64,000 nucleotides of DNA from Deinococcus grandis (GCF_001485435.1 NZ_BCMS01000001.1:1621501-1685500); one strand, 5' to 3'; shown: positions 46,277-57,807, numbered from the stretch's first letter. The notes: generated by a model not told the origin, from the letters alone. Numbers and translations are program-made.

Positions 46277-47152
46277 TCAGGCGGTGAGGGCGTCCCGCAC
46301 GGCCTGCGTGGTAGGCGTGGTGGGGCGGCCGATCAGTCGGCTCAGGTCGCGGCTCTCGCTGGCGAGTTCGCCGCGCGTGATGCCGGTGTCGCTGTCGGCC
46401 AGGACGTGCGCGAAGCCCTCGGGCACGCCGAATCCGGCGAGGGTCCGGGCGTACTCGTCGGCGCTGAGGTCGTGGTACGCGACGGGCTGGCCGCTCTGGC
46501 GGGCCACCTCGGCGGCAAGGTCGGCCAGGGTGACGGCCTCGTCCCCGGCGAGTTCGTAGGTCTGCCCGGCGTGCCCGTCGGTGCTCAGGACGGCGGCGGC
46601 GGCCTCGGCGTAGTCCCGGCGGGGTGCGGGGTTCAGCGCGTGCGTCCCGGCGGCACCGAGGATCGCCCCGTTCTTCACGGCTCCCTTGAGGTCGTAGTTC
46701 TCGGTGTACCAGCCGTTGCGTAGCAGCGTGAAGGGCACGCCGGAGTCACGCAGGAGGGCCTCGGTGGCCTTATGGTCGCCGGCGAGGATCATCTCGCTGC
46801 GGTCGGCGTTCAGGATGCTGGTGTACGCGATTAGGCCCACCCCGGCGTCGCGGGCGGCATTGATGACGTTTCGGTGCTGGCCGACGCGGTCATCGAAGTC
46901 GTTGCTGGAGACGAGCAGCAGGCGGTTCACGCCGTTCAGGGCGGCGCGGAGGGTCTCGGGTTGTTTGTAGTCGGCCTGGCGCACCTGGACGCCCTGAGCG
47001 GCGAGGTCGGCGGCTTTCGCGGGGTCGCGGACGAGCGCGACGAGGTTCCCGGCGGGCACGCCCCGGTCCAGGAGGGCCTGGAGGGTGAGGCGGCCGAGCT
47101 GGCCGGTGGCGCCGGTGACGGCGATGGTGGTGGTGCTGGCTGGGGTGGTCAT
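46277..47152 (-). CDS. NmrA-like NAD(P)H quinone oxidoreductase (QorB type)
   Basis: Atypical SDR of 291 residues. The N-terminal NAD(P) motif is VTGATGQLGRLT, and it aligns with QorB-type quinone reductases (LVALVRDPAKAADLAAQGVQ, TLLRNGWYTENY). AGGAG is seven bases before the ATG at 47152. The Rrf2-family regulator gene lies 71 bp upstream on the same strand, and a shared motif precedes both, so the reductase is probably controlled by it in response to quinone or electrophile stress. Confidence 0.85.
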   Translation of the reverse strand: MTTPASTTTIAVTGATGQLGRLTLQALLDRGVPAGNLVALVRDPAKAADLAAQGVQVRQADYKQPETLRAALNGVNRLLLVSSNDFDDRVGQHRNVINAARDAGVGLIAYTSILNADRSEMILAGDHKATEALLRDSGVPFTLLRNGWYTENYDLKGAVKNGAILGAAGTHALNPAPRRDYAEAAAAVLSTDGHAGQTYELAGDEAVTLADLAAEVARQSGQPVAYHDLSADEYARTLAGFGVPEGFAHVLADSDTGITRGELASESRDLSRLIGRPTTPTTQAVRDALTA

Positions 47153-47188
47153 GGTGGGGCTCCTGTTGGGCGAGAGGCGGACGAACTC

Positions 47189-47206
47189 GTAACCGTTTTT
47201 CTTACA
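47189..47206 (-). promoter_or_regulatory. Candidate Rrf2 box upstream of the quinone reductase
   Basis: On the minus strand TGTAAG-N6-CGGTTAC; 12 of 18 positions match the box at 47658-47675 upstream of the regulator gene. Nearby CCAACATG is also shared. Confidence 0.5.
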
Positions 47207-47223
47207 TGTTGGGCAGAGGACCG

Positions 47224-47637
47224 TCAGCCTGCCCGGGCGGCCAGGTCCCCCAGCACATCCGCGAGGGTCGTGCGGGCCAGTTCGGCTTCCATCGCGGCCT
47301 GCGCGCACCCGAAGCGGGCTTCCAGGGTGGCCTGGATGTTCGCGCCGACCGGGCAGGCCGGGTGCGGATGCTCGTGCAGGCGGAACACGCTGGCCTCGCC
47401 GTTCACGGCGCGGTACACGTCCAGCAGGGTGATGTCGCGCGGGTCGCGGGTCAGGCGCGCGCCGCTGACACCCTGCTGGGTGGCCAGCAGGTCCGCGCGG
47501 CGCAGCAGGCCCGTGACGGTCCGGATCACGACCGGGTTGGTCCCGACGCTGGCGGCGATATCGGCCGAACTGGAGTGCTCGGGGAACTGGCTGATGATGC
47601 TGAGGACATGCACCGCCACGGCATACTGACTGTTCAC
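47224..47637 (-). CDS. Rrf2-family transcriptional regulator (YwnA-like)
   Basis: DNA-binding regulator of 137 residues. The winged-helix region (SSADIAASVGTNPVVIRTV) and the following GVSGARLTRDPRDITLLDVYRA match the Rrf2 family, and HEHPHPACPVGANIQ matches YwnA-type members. Two Cys (in ACPVGA and FGCAQ) could sense thiol stress; there is no three-Cys cluster for Fe-S as in IscR/NsrR. GTG start with a strong GGAGGTGA ribosome-binding site. A candidate binding box lies 21-38 bp upstream (autoregulation) and another before the adjacent reductase gene. Confidence 0.87.
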   Translation of the reverse strand: MNSQYAVAVHVLSIISQFPEHSSSADIAASVGTNPVVIRTVTGLLRRADLLATQQGVSGARLTRDPRDITLLDVYRAVNGEASVFRLHEHPHPACPVGANIQATLEARFGCAQAAMEAELARTTLADVLGDLAARAG

Positions 47638-47657
47638 GCACTCACCTCCACCAACAT

Positions 47658-47675
47658 GTCATCAATCTACTTACA
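47658..47675 (-). promoter_or_regulatory. Candidate Rrf2 box upstream of the regulator gene
   Basis: On the minus strand TGTAAG-N6-GATGAC, matching 12 of 18 positions of the box before the reductase gene; position fits autoregulation. Confidence 0.5.
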
Positions 47676-47721
47676 GGCTGGGGGGAAGTCAAGGGTGGAG
47701 TCTCCCCCACCCCCCGGACGT

Positions 47722-48294
47722 TCAGCGCCCCAGGCGGACCGTGACCACCGTGGTATCCGCGAAGGGCTGCACGTTCACCGCGCGCCCCACATCCACCAAG
47801 AAGGCGTTCCAGCCGCGCTTCAGGCCCGCCTGGAAGCCCTTGCTGGCCGTCACGTTCACGTCGGTGTTCACCCACACCACGAACAGGTTCGCGCCGCGCA
47901 CGTCCGCCATCACCTCGCGCAGCGGCTCGTTCTCGTCGCGGCGGCCGTTGTTGTTCTGGTCGCGGTACGTGAACAGCTTGAGTTCCGCCACCTGCGCCTG
48001 ACCGCTGACCTGCACCGGGTCGATCACACCGGGCCAGTTCACGTTCTGCGGCGTCAGCGTCACCTGCGCGCGCGCGGTGGGGGCAGTCGCGGGCAATTCC
48101 AGGCTGAACTGGCCCTTCTCGACCGGCACGCTGCTGACCTCCTGCACGACCTGCCCGAAGGGCGTCACGACCACACCGGCCACGCGCAGGTCCGGTGGCA
48201 GGTTCCCCCCGGCGACCGAGCCGCGCACCGTCAGGGCGTCAGCGGCACCGGCGGCCAGCAGAACAAGGGAAGTGGCGAGTGTGAAGGTCTTCAT
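47722..48294 (-). CDS. Secreted hypothetical protein, 190 aa
   Basis: Signal peptide MKTFTLATSLVLLAAGAADA, then a beta-rich domain (LTVRGSVAGGNLPPDLRVAG ...) and an acidic loop YRDQNNNGRRDENE resembling a calcium-binding dockerin/EF-type loop. No known family; likely periplasmic or surface. TAGACT at 48301-48306 is six bases before the ATG. Confidence 0.7.
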   Translation of the reverse strand: MKTFTLATSLVLLAAGAADALTVRGSVAGGNLPPDLRVAGVVVTPFGQVVQEVSSVPVEKGQFSLELPATAPTARAQVTLTPQNVNWPGVIDPVQVSGQAQVAELKLFTYRDQNNNGRRDENEPLREVMADVRGANLFVVWVNTDVNVTASKGFQAGLKRGWNAFLVDVGRAVNVQPFADTTVVTVRLGR

Positions 48295-48424
48295 ACGTCC
48301 AGTCTACGCGCGGGGCTGACGCCCATGTGACCGCAGGTGACGATCAAGGTTCACCAGCCTCTCATGCAATCTGGGGGTAGGAACAGGCCCTCCAGCACGG
48401 CGCCGCGCACGGACCCACGCCAGA

Positions 48425-48458
48425 CAGGGAGGGCCACCCGCGCGGGCAGCCCTCCCTG
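48425..48458 (-). terminator. Intrinsic terminator of sucCD
   Basis: CAGGGAGGGC and its complement form a perfect 10-bp stem just past the sucD stop, followed on the minus strand by TCT. Confidence 0.75.
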
Positions 48459-48472
48459 AACAGCAGGGGCGC

Positions 48473-50523
<2,051 letters not shown>

Positions 50524-50731
50524 GACTGTTCCCTCCTTGGGGTGAGTGACCGGCATTGGCCGCTTTCATTTGTCCCGATCAACGAGTATAAGCGCACTTT
50601 TGAAAAACCCCGCGCGGCTGTCTCCGGTGGGGGAACAGTCCCGGTGTAGCGGGCGTGGCGCGCGGGTTGCGGGGCGCGCGGCCCCCTGCGGGTGGGGGCA
50701 GCGCGGGCGGGCGCGTGTTACTTTGCCTGTC

Positions 50732-51781
50732 ATGACTCAACTTCAGGAGTTGCGCCACGCGATGGCCCGCGCTGGACTGGACGCCGTGTGGATCAGCGAT
50801 CCCGCCAACGTGCGCGCCGTGAGTGGCTTCAGCAGCGGCAAGGACGGCAAGGTGCTCGTCACGCAGGGCACCGCGACGCTGTACACCGACGCGCGGTACA
50901 CGGTGCAGGCCGCCGAGGAATCCCCCCTGACGGCGTTCATCGCGCGGCCGCCCGCCACGCTGGAGCACGCCGCGCCCGCACTGGCGGGACTGCGGGTGGG
51001 CTTCGAGGCCGATCACCTGACGGTCGCCGCGCTGGAAGACCTGCGCGACCACTGGCCGCAGGTGACGCTCGTGGGCGTGCAGGGCCTCGTGCAGAGCCTG
51101 CGGGCCGTGAAGACCCCCGGGGAGATCCAGGCGGTGCGGGACGCGCAGGCCCTCGCGGACCGCGTGTTCGCGGAGGTGCGCCCACTGATCGAGGCGGGCG
51201 CGCGGGAACTCGACATCGCCAGCGAGATCGAGCTGCGCCTGCGCCGCGCCGGGGCGCAGAGTGCCTTCGACCTGATCGTCGCCAGCGGTCCGCGCGGCGC
51301 GATGCCGCACGGCACGGCCAGTGACCGCGTCATTCAGGACGGGGACCTCGTGACGGTGGACATGGGCGCGCAGCTGCGCGGGTACCACAGCGACATGACC
51401 CGCACGGTCGCGGTGGGCACGCCCGGCGCCGAGATGGCCCGCGTGTACCGCGCCGTGCTGGAGGCCGAGGAAGCCGCCGTGCGCGCCGTGAAGCCCGGTG
51501 TGCGGACGGCCGACCTGGACCGGCTGGCGCGCGACATCCTGACCGGGCACGGCCTGGGCGAGGCGTTCGCGCACTCGCTGGGGCACGGCGTGGGCCTGGA
51601 GGTGCACGAGGCGCCCAGCCTGCGCGGCACGAGTGACGACGTGCTGCAGCCCGGCATGATCATCACCATCGAGCCCGGCGCGTACCTGCCGGGCGTGGGC
51701 GGCGTGCGGATCGAGGATCTGGTCCTCGTGACCGAAGACGGGTACGAGGTGCTCAGCGTGTCCCCGAAGGAGCTGCTGTGA
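50732..51781 (+). CDS. Xaa-Pro peptidase family M24 protein
   Basis: Metalloaminopeptidase-fold peptidase of 349 residues, probably removing residues before proline. The N-terminal creatinase-like domain is followed by the catalytic domain with all five metal ligands: Asp in VDMGAQLRGYHSDMTRT (two), His in LGHGVGLEVHEAP, Glu in TIEPGAYLP and Glu in VRIEDLVLV. TACTTT at 50719-50724 is seven bases before the ATG. Overlaps the RlpA-like gene by 4 bp. Confidence 0.9.
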   Translation: MTQLQELRHAMARAGLDAVWISDPANVRAVSGFSSGKDGKVLVTQGTATLYTDARYTVQAAEESPLTAFIARPPATLEHAAPALAGLRVGFEADHLTVAALEDLRDHWPQVTLVGVQGLVQSLRAVKTPGEIQAVRDAQALADRVFAEVRPLIEAGARELDIASEIELRLRRAGAQSAFDLIVASGPRGAMPHGTASDRVIQDGDLVTVDMGAQLRGYHSDMTRTVAVGTPGAEMARVYRAVLEAEEAAVRAVKPGVRTADLDRLARDILTGHGLGEAFAHSLGHGVGLEVHEAPSLRGTSDDVLQPGMIITIEPGAYLPGVGGVRIEDLVLVTEDGYEVLSVSPKELL

Positions 51782-52302
51782 CCCGGCGCGCCGCCTCGCT
51801 GGCCGCCGCGCTGCTGGCCGGGCTGCTGGGGGCCGCGCAGGGCGGCACGTACCGCGTGCAGGCCGGGGATACCCTGTGGGAGATCGCGCGGGCGCACGGC
51901 ACCAGCGTGGGCGCCCTGCTGCAACTCAACGGGCGCAGCAGCCAGACGATCCGGGTCGGGGAGGTGCTGCAGGTGCCCGAGCGGGGCGCGCCCACCATCC
52001 GCGCGACGTCGCTGGCCCCCGCCGCCGCGCCGGTGTTCCAGCAGGGACAGGCGGTGTACTACGGGGGCCGCGCGCACCCGCAGACGACCATGACCGCCGC
52101 GCACCTGAGCCTGCCGTTCGGGACGTGGGTGCGGGTGACGCACGCCCGCACGGGCCGCAGCGTGGACGTGATGATCAACGACCGCGGGCCGTTCGGGGTG
52201 CAGACGCGGGTGATCGACCTGTCCACGGACGCGGCGCGGGCGCTGGGCATCCTCTCGGAGGGCGTGGCGCCGGTGACGCTGAGTGTCCTGAGCCGCCCCT
52301 GA
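51778..52302 (+). CDS. RlpA-like protein with LysM domain
   Basis: Exported wall protein of 174 residues: N-terminal hydrophobic signal (RAASLAAALLAGLLGAAQG), a LysM domain (YRVQAGDTLWEIARAHGTSV ... GEVLQVP) and a C-terminal double-psi beta-barrel of RlpA type with TAAHLSLPFGTWVRV and NDRGPF. RlpA proteins bind or cleave glycan strands lacking stem peptides. The fusion of LysM to RlpA, with no SPOR domain, is notable. GTG overlaps the M24 stop (GTGA). Confidence 0.85.
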   Translation: MTRRAASLAAALLAGLLGAAQGGTYRVQAGDTLWEIARAHGTSVGALLQLNGRSSQTIRVGEVLQVPERGAPTIRATSLAPAAAPVFQQGQAVYYGGRAHPQTTMTAAHLSLPFGTWVRVTHARTGRSVDVMINDRGPFGVQTRVIDLSTDAARALGILSEGVAPVTLSVLSRP

Positions 52303-52396
52303 CGCGCGCCCGCATGTCCGGGCGGTGTAGAATCGTTCGGGTTTCAACCACACACGACAAGTTGATGTGCTTCACCCACCGAGGAGGATGGTTTCA

Positions 52397-52855
<459 letters not shown>

Positions 52856-52906
52856 GCCGACGGGTCAGATGGGCGGGGTTCAGGCCCCGCCCTCTTCTGG
52901 TCATTT

Positions 52907-52944
52907 CAAGTGAATACTTTCACGATTTTGCCAGGACGTGAAAT
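52907..52944 (-). repeat. Tripartite palindromic repeat, copy E
   Basis: Reverse-strand copy with boxes ATTTCACGTC, AAATCGTGAA and TTCACTTG between the convergent YbjN and pepF genes, followed by a terminator. Confidence 0.78.
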
Positions 52945-52974
52945 ATTTGCCCCCTATCCCATCCGGCAGAAGAA

Positions 52975-53008
52975 GAGGGGGCAGGGTGTTCCGCAACCCT
53001 GCCCCCTC
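52975..53008. terminator. Bidirectional terminator between ybjN-like gene and pepF
   Basis: GAGGGGGCAGGGT and its perfect complement form a 13-bp stem with an 8-base loop. Confidence 0.85.
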
Positions 53009-53023
53009 TCTCCGGGTCTGCTC

Positions 53024-54835
53024 TCAGCGGCGCTCGGCCAGCAGCTCCTCCAGGCGCGCCACGTGGCCTTCCAGCGTGCGGAACGTCGCCTCGACTGGCG
53101 CAGGGCTCAGCATGTCCACACCCGCCTCGCGCAGGGCGTCGATGGGGTCCAGGCTGCCGCCCGAGCGCAGGAAGCGCAGGTACGACTCGCGGGCGGCGTC
53201 CGGGTCGGCGCTGAACTGCTCGAGGATCTGGTGCGCGGCGCTGATCCCGGTCGAGTACTGGTACGCGTAGAAGTTCGCGTACAGGTGCGTGCTGAACTGG
53301 GCCCACATGATCCCGCTGCGCTCGCGGTCCATCGAGACGCCGTCCCCGTAGCCCTCGGACAGCAGGTCGGCGGTCAGGTCGATCAGGTCCGGGGCACTCA
53401 GGGTGCCCCCCGCCTCGATGCGGCGGTAGGCCTCCAGCTCGAAGGCCGCCAGAGTCGGCATGATGAAGAAGTACCGGTGGAAGTTCGACAGGGCCTCCTC
53501 GATGATCTGCACCTCGAACTCGGTGTCCCCGGCGGCGCGAGCCTGCGTCAGGAGGTGCTGCCTCACCATCGCCTGGTTGAAGTTGCTGGCGACCTCCGCG
53601 TGGAAGAGGGTGTAACGGGGCACGCCGTACCCGTGTTCACGCTGCGAGAGCAGGGAGTGCATGGAGTGCCCGATCTCGTGCGCCAGGGTGGAGTACGAGT
53701 TCATGGTGCCGTTCCAGGTCATGAAGATGTACGGCTTCACGCGGCCGCCGCCGTTGCTGTACGCGCCCTGGCGTTTGCCGTCGTTCTCGGCGTAGTCCAC
53801 CCAGCGTTCGGTGGTCAGGCCGGGCACCATGTCCCGCACGTAGTCCTCACCCAGGGGCGCCATGCCCTCCGCGAGCCACTGCACGGCCTGCTCGTAGGAC
53901 ACGGCGCGGGGGGGCACCAGCGCGGCCTTCACGTCGTACTCGCGCAGTTCGGGCAGGTTCAGCCACTCGCGGCGCACGCGCCAGTAGCGGTGCCAGACCG
54001 GCGTGTTCGCGCGGTACGTGTCGAGCAGGGTGGTCACGACGGCAGTGGGGATGTTGTCCGGCGATAGCGAGGCGCTGATGGTGTCCGGGTAGTTCCGCGC
54101 GCGGGCCAGGAACACGTTCTGGCGGACGTTCGTGGCGTACATCGCCGCCTGCGCGTGCCGCGCGGCGAGATGCGCGTCCGCGTAGCCCTCCCAGGCCTCA
54201 CGGCGCACCTCGCGGTCCGGGTGGGCGGTCAGGCGGTCCACGTTGCCCTGCGTGACGGTCTCGCCGCCCGCCGTGCCGAAGCGCAGGTCCATGTTCGCCA
54301 GCGCGGGGTGAATACCGCGTTCCGACGCGAAGGGAGCCTGCACGGCGCCCAGGAGGGCCTCGACCTCGGCGCTGCAGACGTGGGGTTTGCCGCGCAGGAT
54401 GCGTTCCAGGCGCACGCGGTGCTCGGCGAAGTCCGGCGTGTCCAGCCAGCCTCGCACCAGCGCGTCGTCCAGCGCGAGGAGTTCCGGACGGAAGAACGCG
54501 GTCGTACTGCCGAACTGGGCGCCCAGCGTGGCGGCGCGGTCGCGGCGGGCGGCGGCCACGGCGTCGCGGCCGTCCACGCTGGCGGTCATGCTGGCGTAGG
54601 ACATGAAGCGCCCGAGGCGAAGTTCGAGGTCGTTCGCGGCGCGCAGGTAGGCCAGCAGCCCCCCCGGCGTGCCGAGCTGTCCCGCGTGGGCAGACAGCGA
54701 ACCGAGGTCGCGGGCCAGGGCGTCCCCCTCCGCCGACCAGGCGTCGGGCGTGTCGTAGAGGGCCTCGATGTCCCAGGTCTGCTCACGGGGGACGTCGCTG
54801 CGGGGCGGCAGCGCCTTGATCGTTTCAGTTGGCAT
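53024..54835 (-). CDS. pepF: Oligoendopeptidase F (M3B family)
   Basis: Cytoplasmic zinc peptidase cleaving oligopeptides. The 603-residue protein has the metal motif LAHEIGHSMHSLL and the downstream Glu ligand in FHAEVASNFNQAM, within a fully helical M3 fold. The ATG at 54835 was selected over 54865 because homology and TAGCCT (54841-54846, five bases upstream) fit it. Divergent from the MFS transporter. Confidence 0.93.
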   Translation of the reverse strand: MPTETIKALPPRSDVPREQTWDIEALYDTPDAWSAEGDALARDLGSLSAHAGQLGTPGGLLAYLRAANDLELRLGRFMSYASMTASVDGRDAVAAARRDRAATLGAQFGSTTAFFRPELLALDDALVRGWLDTPDFAEHRVRLERILRGKPHVCSAEVEALLGAVQAPFASERGIHPALANMDLRFGTAGGETVTQGNVDRLTAHPDREVRREAWEGYADAHLAARHAQAAMYATNVRQNVFLARARNYPDTISASLSPDNIPTAVVTTLLDTYRANTPVWHRYWRVRREWLNLPELREYDVKAALVPPRAVSYEQAVQWLAEGMAPLGEDYVRDMVPGLTTERWVDYAENDGKRQGAYSNGGGRVKPYIFMTWNGTMNSYSTLAHEIGHSMHSLLSQREHGYGVPRYTLFHAEVASNFNQAMVRQHLLTQARAAGDTEFEVQIIEEALSNFHRYFFIMPTLAAFELEAYRRIEAGGTLSAPDLIDLTADLLSEGYGDGVSMDRERSGIMWAQFSTHLYANFYAYQYSTGISAAHQILEQFSADPDAARESYLRFLRSGGSLDPIDALREAGVDMLSPAPVEATFRTLEGHVARLEELLAERR

Positions 54836-54883
54836 GCCGGAGGCTAACACTCCACGCGCGGGCACGGGTTTACAGTGACCCCC

Positions 54884-54904
54884 ATGTTCGGACGGACCTC
54901 ATGA
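54884..54904 (+). CDS. Six-codon leaderless upstream ORF of the MFS gene
   Basis: ATG TTC GGA CGG ACC TCA TGA encodes MFGRTS. TACAGT (54871-54876) sits exactly seven bases before its ATG, the leaderless spacing seen elsewhere in the window, and its TGA overlaps the ATG of the MFS gene (ATGA). The predicted transcription start is therefore the uORF, not the transporter. Inference from spacing only. Confidence 0.55.
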   Translation: MFGRTS

Positions 54905-56115
54905 CCACCACCGCCCCACCCACCCAAGGCAGCGGCCTGGGGGCCATGCTGCGCCTCCCGGACGCCCTGCCGCTGGCCCTGAGCTGCTTCGCGCTGGGCT
55001 TCGGGCTGTCGCTGGCGATTCCGTTCATGGCGCTGTACGCTGTGAAACAGGCGGGCCTGAGCCCGCTGCAGCTGGGCATCTTCCTGACCGTGAACGCCAT
55101 CAGCGCCGTGGCGGTCGCCACGCTGCTGGCCCGCTGGTCCGACCGGCTGCCCAACCGCAAACCCATCGTGCTGGCCACCATGGCCGCCGGGACCGCCGCG
55201 TACGCCCTGATCGGCGTGACGCCGCACTTCGCGGGCCTGCTGGTCATCGGGGCGCTGCTGCTGTCCCTGGGGGCCGCCGCGTTCCCGCAGATGTTCTCCT
55301 TCGCGCGCGCCAGTCTGCAGGACGTCCCCACCGATCTGGCCGACCGCGCCATGACGCTGCTGCGCGCCGTGTTCAGCCTCTCGTGGGTGGTCGGCCCGGG
55401 CCTGGGCGCCGTGATCCTCGGCGCCGGGGGCTACGCGGCGGTGTTCCTCAGCGCCGCCGCGTGCTTCACGCTGGCGGCCCTGCCGCTGCTGCGCGTGCCG
55501 GGGCGCCGCCCGCAGCCCACGCCGGGCATCACCCCGGACCTGCCCGACACGCCCCGCCCCGCCGCGCGCCGCGCCATCGCGCTGGGCGCCCTGGCGTTCG
55601 TGCTGTACGGCATGAGCATGCAGATGGGCATGGCGATGTTCCCGCTGTTCGTCACCGAGACGCTGCGCGGCACGAGCGGCGAGGTCGGCTTCCTGGTGGG
55701 CCTGTGCGCCCTGCTGGAAATCCCGGTGATGATCGCGCTGGTCACGTGGCGGCGCCTGCCGGGCGTGCCGACGCTGGTCGCGGCAGGCATGGCACTGTTC
55801 GTGGCGCACTTCGCGCTGGTGTACGTCGCGGACGGCCTGCCGCTGCTGATCGCCGCGCAGGTCATCCGCGCGGTGGTCCTGGCGATCCTGGCGGGGCTGG
55901 GCATGACGTACTTCCAGACCCTGATGCCGGGCCGGTTCAGCGCCGCCACCACGATGTTCGCGAACACCGGCAGCATCGGCGGGATGCTCAGCGGCATCAC
56001 GAGCGGCGCGGTCGCGCAGACGCTCGGGTACCGCAGCGTGTTCCTCGTGTGCGCCGCGCTGACCCTGCTGGGCTTCCTGGTGATGACCTGGACGCACCGC
56101 AGCAGACCGGAATGA
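54901..56115 (+). CDS. Major facilitator superfamily transporter (sugar-efflux type)
   Basis: Twelve-helix transporter of 404 residues. The loop 2-3 motif LARWSDRLPNRKP matches the MFS signature, and the overall pattern resembles sugar-efflux (SetA-like) members; substrate unknown. The protein starts MTTTAPPTQGSGLGAML. There is no -10 or ribosome-binding site at its own start; translation is probably coupled to the MFGRTS leader. A strong terminator follows. Confidence 0.87.
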   Translation: MTTTAPPTQGSGLGAMLRLPDALPLALSCFALGFGLSLAIPFMALYAVKQAGLSPLQLGIFLTVNAISAVAVATLLARWSDRLPNRKPIVLATMAAGTAAYALIGVTPHFAGLLVIGALLLSLGAAAFPQMFSFARASLQDVPTDLADRAMTLLRAVFSLSWVVGPGLGAVILGAGGYAAVFLSAAACFTLAALPLLRVPGRRPQPTPGITPDLPDTPRPAARRAIALGALAFVLYGMSMQMGMAMFPLFVTETLRGTSGEVGFLVGLCALLEIPVMIALVTWRRLPGVPTLVAAGMALFVAHFALVYVADGLPLLIAAQVIRAVVLAILAGLGMTYFQTLMPGRFSAATTMFANTGSIGGMLSGITSGAVAQTLGYRSVFLVCAALTLLGFLVMTWTHRSRPE

Positions 56116-56122
56116 TACGGAC

Positions 56123-56165
56123 GGGGAGAGGGGGGCCGGGCGCGTGATCCGGTCCCCCTCTCCCC
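56123..56165. terminator. Bidirectional terminator between MFS and aspartate kinase genes
   Basis: A 17-bp GC-rich stem with one G-T wobble between GGGGAGAGGGGGG and its complement, loop of about 9 bases. Confidence 0.85.
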
Positions 56166-56179
56166 TGTTGCGGTTCCGA

Positions 56180-57586
56180 TCAGGCGGTCGCTGCGGTGCC
56201 CAGGCCGAAGGCGCGGTGGACGGCGAGGGTGGCGGCGTCCACGTGCGCGGCCTCCACGGCGACGGACACGTTCAGTTCGCTGCTGCCCTGCGAGATCATC
56301 AGCACGTTCACGTCCTGCTCGGCCAGCGCCGTGAACATCCGCGCGGAGACGCCCTTCTGGCCGCGCATGCCGCTGCCCACGATGGCCAGAACGGCCACGC
56401 CGGGCTGCACCTCGACCTTCAGTTCCAGGCTGACCCCGGCGCGCAGCGCGACCAGGGTGCGTTCGGCGTCCACGGTCTGCACGGCCAGCGACACATTGCT
56501 CATGCTGGACGACTGCGACACCATCAGCAGCGTGACGTTCTCACGGGCGATCGCGTCGAACACGCTGGCGATCACCTCGGGAATGCCCAGCACCCCGGCG
56601 CCACTGACGTTGATGATGCTGACGTTGCGGATCGCGGTGACGGCCTTGACGGGGTGGCCCTCCTCGTCGCGGGGTTGCGCCTGCACGAGCGTGCCGGGGA
56701 AGTCCGGGTCGGCGGCACTCTTGACGCGCAGGGGAATGCCGCTCTCCTGCAGGGGCGTGACGGCCAGCGGGTGCAGCACCTTCGCGCCGAAGTACGCGAG
56801 TTCCATGACCTCGCCGTAGGAGAGGACCTCGATGTTCTGCGCGTCCTTGACCACGCGGGGGTCGGCGCTCATGACGCCGTCCACGTCCTTCCAGGCCCAG
56901 ACCTCGTCCGCGCCGAGGGCCTTGCCGACGATGGTGGCGCTGAAATCGGTGCCGCCGCGCCCCAGGGTGGTGATCGCGCCCTTCTCGGTTTCACCCATGA
57001 AACCCGCCACGACCGGCGTGACCCCAGCTGCGAGCAGGCCGCTGAGGCGGTCCCTGACGCGTTCGTAGGTGTTCGGCATGGGCTTGGCGTTCCCGAAGTG
57101 ACTGTCGGTCAGGATGCCCGCCTCGCCGCCGGAGAGGTGGTGGGCGCGCAGGCCGTCCTGTTCGAGCGCGAGGCTCATCAGGGGCGCGGAGAGGCGCTCG
57201 CCGAACGCGACGATCAGGTCGCGGCTGCGGGGCGTGAGTTCGCGCAGCAGGTACACGCCGTACACGGCCTGCCGCAACGTCTCGTGCATCTCGCGGATCT
57301 CGCGGACGGTGACGCTGTCAGGCGCCGCGCCGAGTTCCTGCGCGGCCGTGAAGTGCCGGGTGCGCATCAGGGCGATCTCGTCGTTGGCGGCGGCGATGTC
57401 GCCGGACTGGGCGGCGTCGGCGAGTTTCAGCAGCTGGTTCGTGACGCCCGCCATGGCCGAAACGACCACGACGACCTTCACGCCCACGCGGATGGAGCGG
57501 GCGGCCAGGGAGGCGCTGTGGCGGATGGCGCGCGAGTCCTGCATGTTGGTGCCGCCGAACTTCATGACGAGAAGGTCGTAATTCAT
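56180..57586 (-). CDS. lysC: Aspartate kinase
   Basis: Phosphorylates aspartate, the first step to lysine, threonine and methionine. The 468-residue monofunctional enzyme has VMKFGGTNMQDS near the N-terminus, GFMGETEKGAITTLGRGG in the core and two C-terminal ACT domains (VSIINVSGAGVLGIPEV and AVLAIVGSGMRGQKGVSA) for feedback control. ATG at 57586; CATACT (57594-57599) lies seven bases upstream, a near-consensus leaderless -10. No lysine riboswitch structure was seen upstream. Confidence 0.93.
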   Translation of the reverse strand: MNYDLLVMKFGGTNMQDSRAIRHSASLAARSIRVGVKVVVVVSAMAGVTNQLLKLADAAQSGDIAAANDEIALMRTRHFTAAQELGAAPDSVTVREIREMHETLRQAVYGVYLLRELTPRSRDLIVAFGERLSAPLMSLALEQDGLRAHHLSGGEAGILTDSHFGNAKPMPNTYERVRDRLSGLLAAGVTPVVAGFMGETEKGAITTLGRGGTDFSATIVGKALGADEVWAWKDVDGVMSADPRVVKDAQNIEVLSYGEVMELAYFGAKVLHPLAVTPLQESGIPLRVKSAADPDFPGTLVQAQPRDEEGHPVKAVTAIRNVSIINVSGAGVLGIPEVIASVFDAIARENVTLLMVSQSSSMSNVSLAVQTVDAERTLVALRAGVSLELKVEVQPGVAVLAIVGSGMRGQKGVSARMFTALAEQDVNVLMISQGSSELNVSVAVEAAHVDAATLAVHRAFGLGTAATA

Positions 57587-57807
57587 GGCGTGCAGTATGA
57601 CCCGGCGGGCGGGGTGGTGGGTTCGGGGCGTCTGGGCAGCGCCGCCGCGCCGGGAGCCCTGGATGAGCGCCCGCGCTTCCCTCAGATGACGTTCATGAAT
57701 TGCCCATGTGAGGGGACTCACGGGCCGGGCGTTACACGGCGCACGGGGGCGCGGGGCCAGCGCCCTTGCCCACGCCAGCGTGGTCGGCATCACCCCCAGA
57801 TGGGGGC

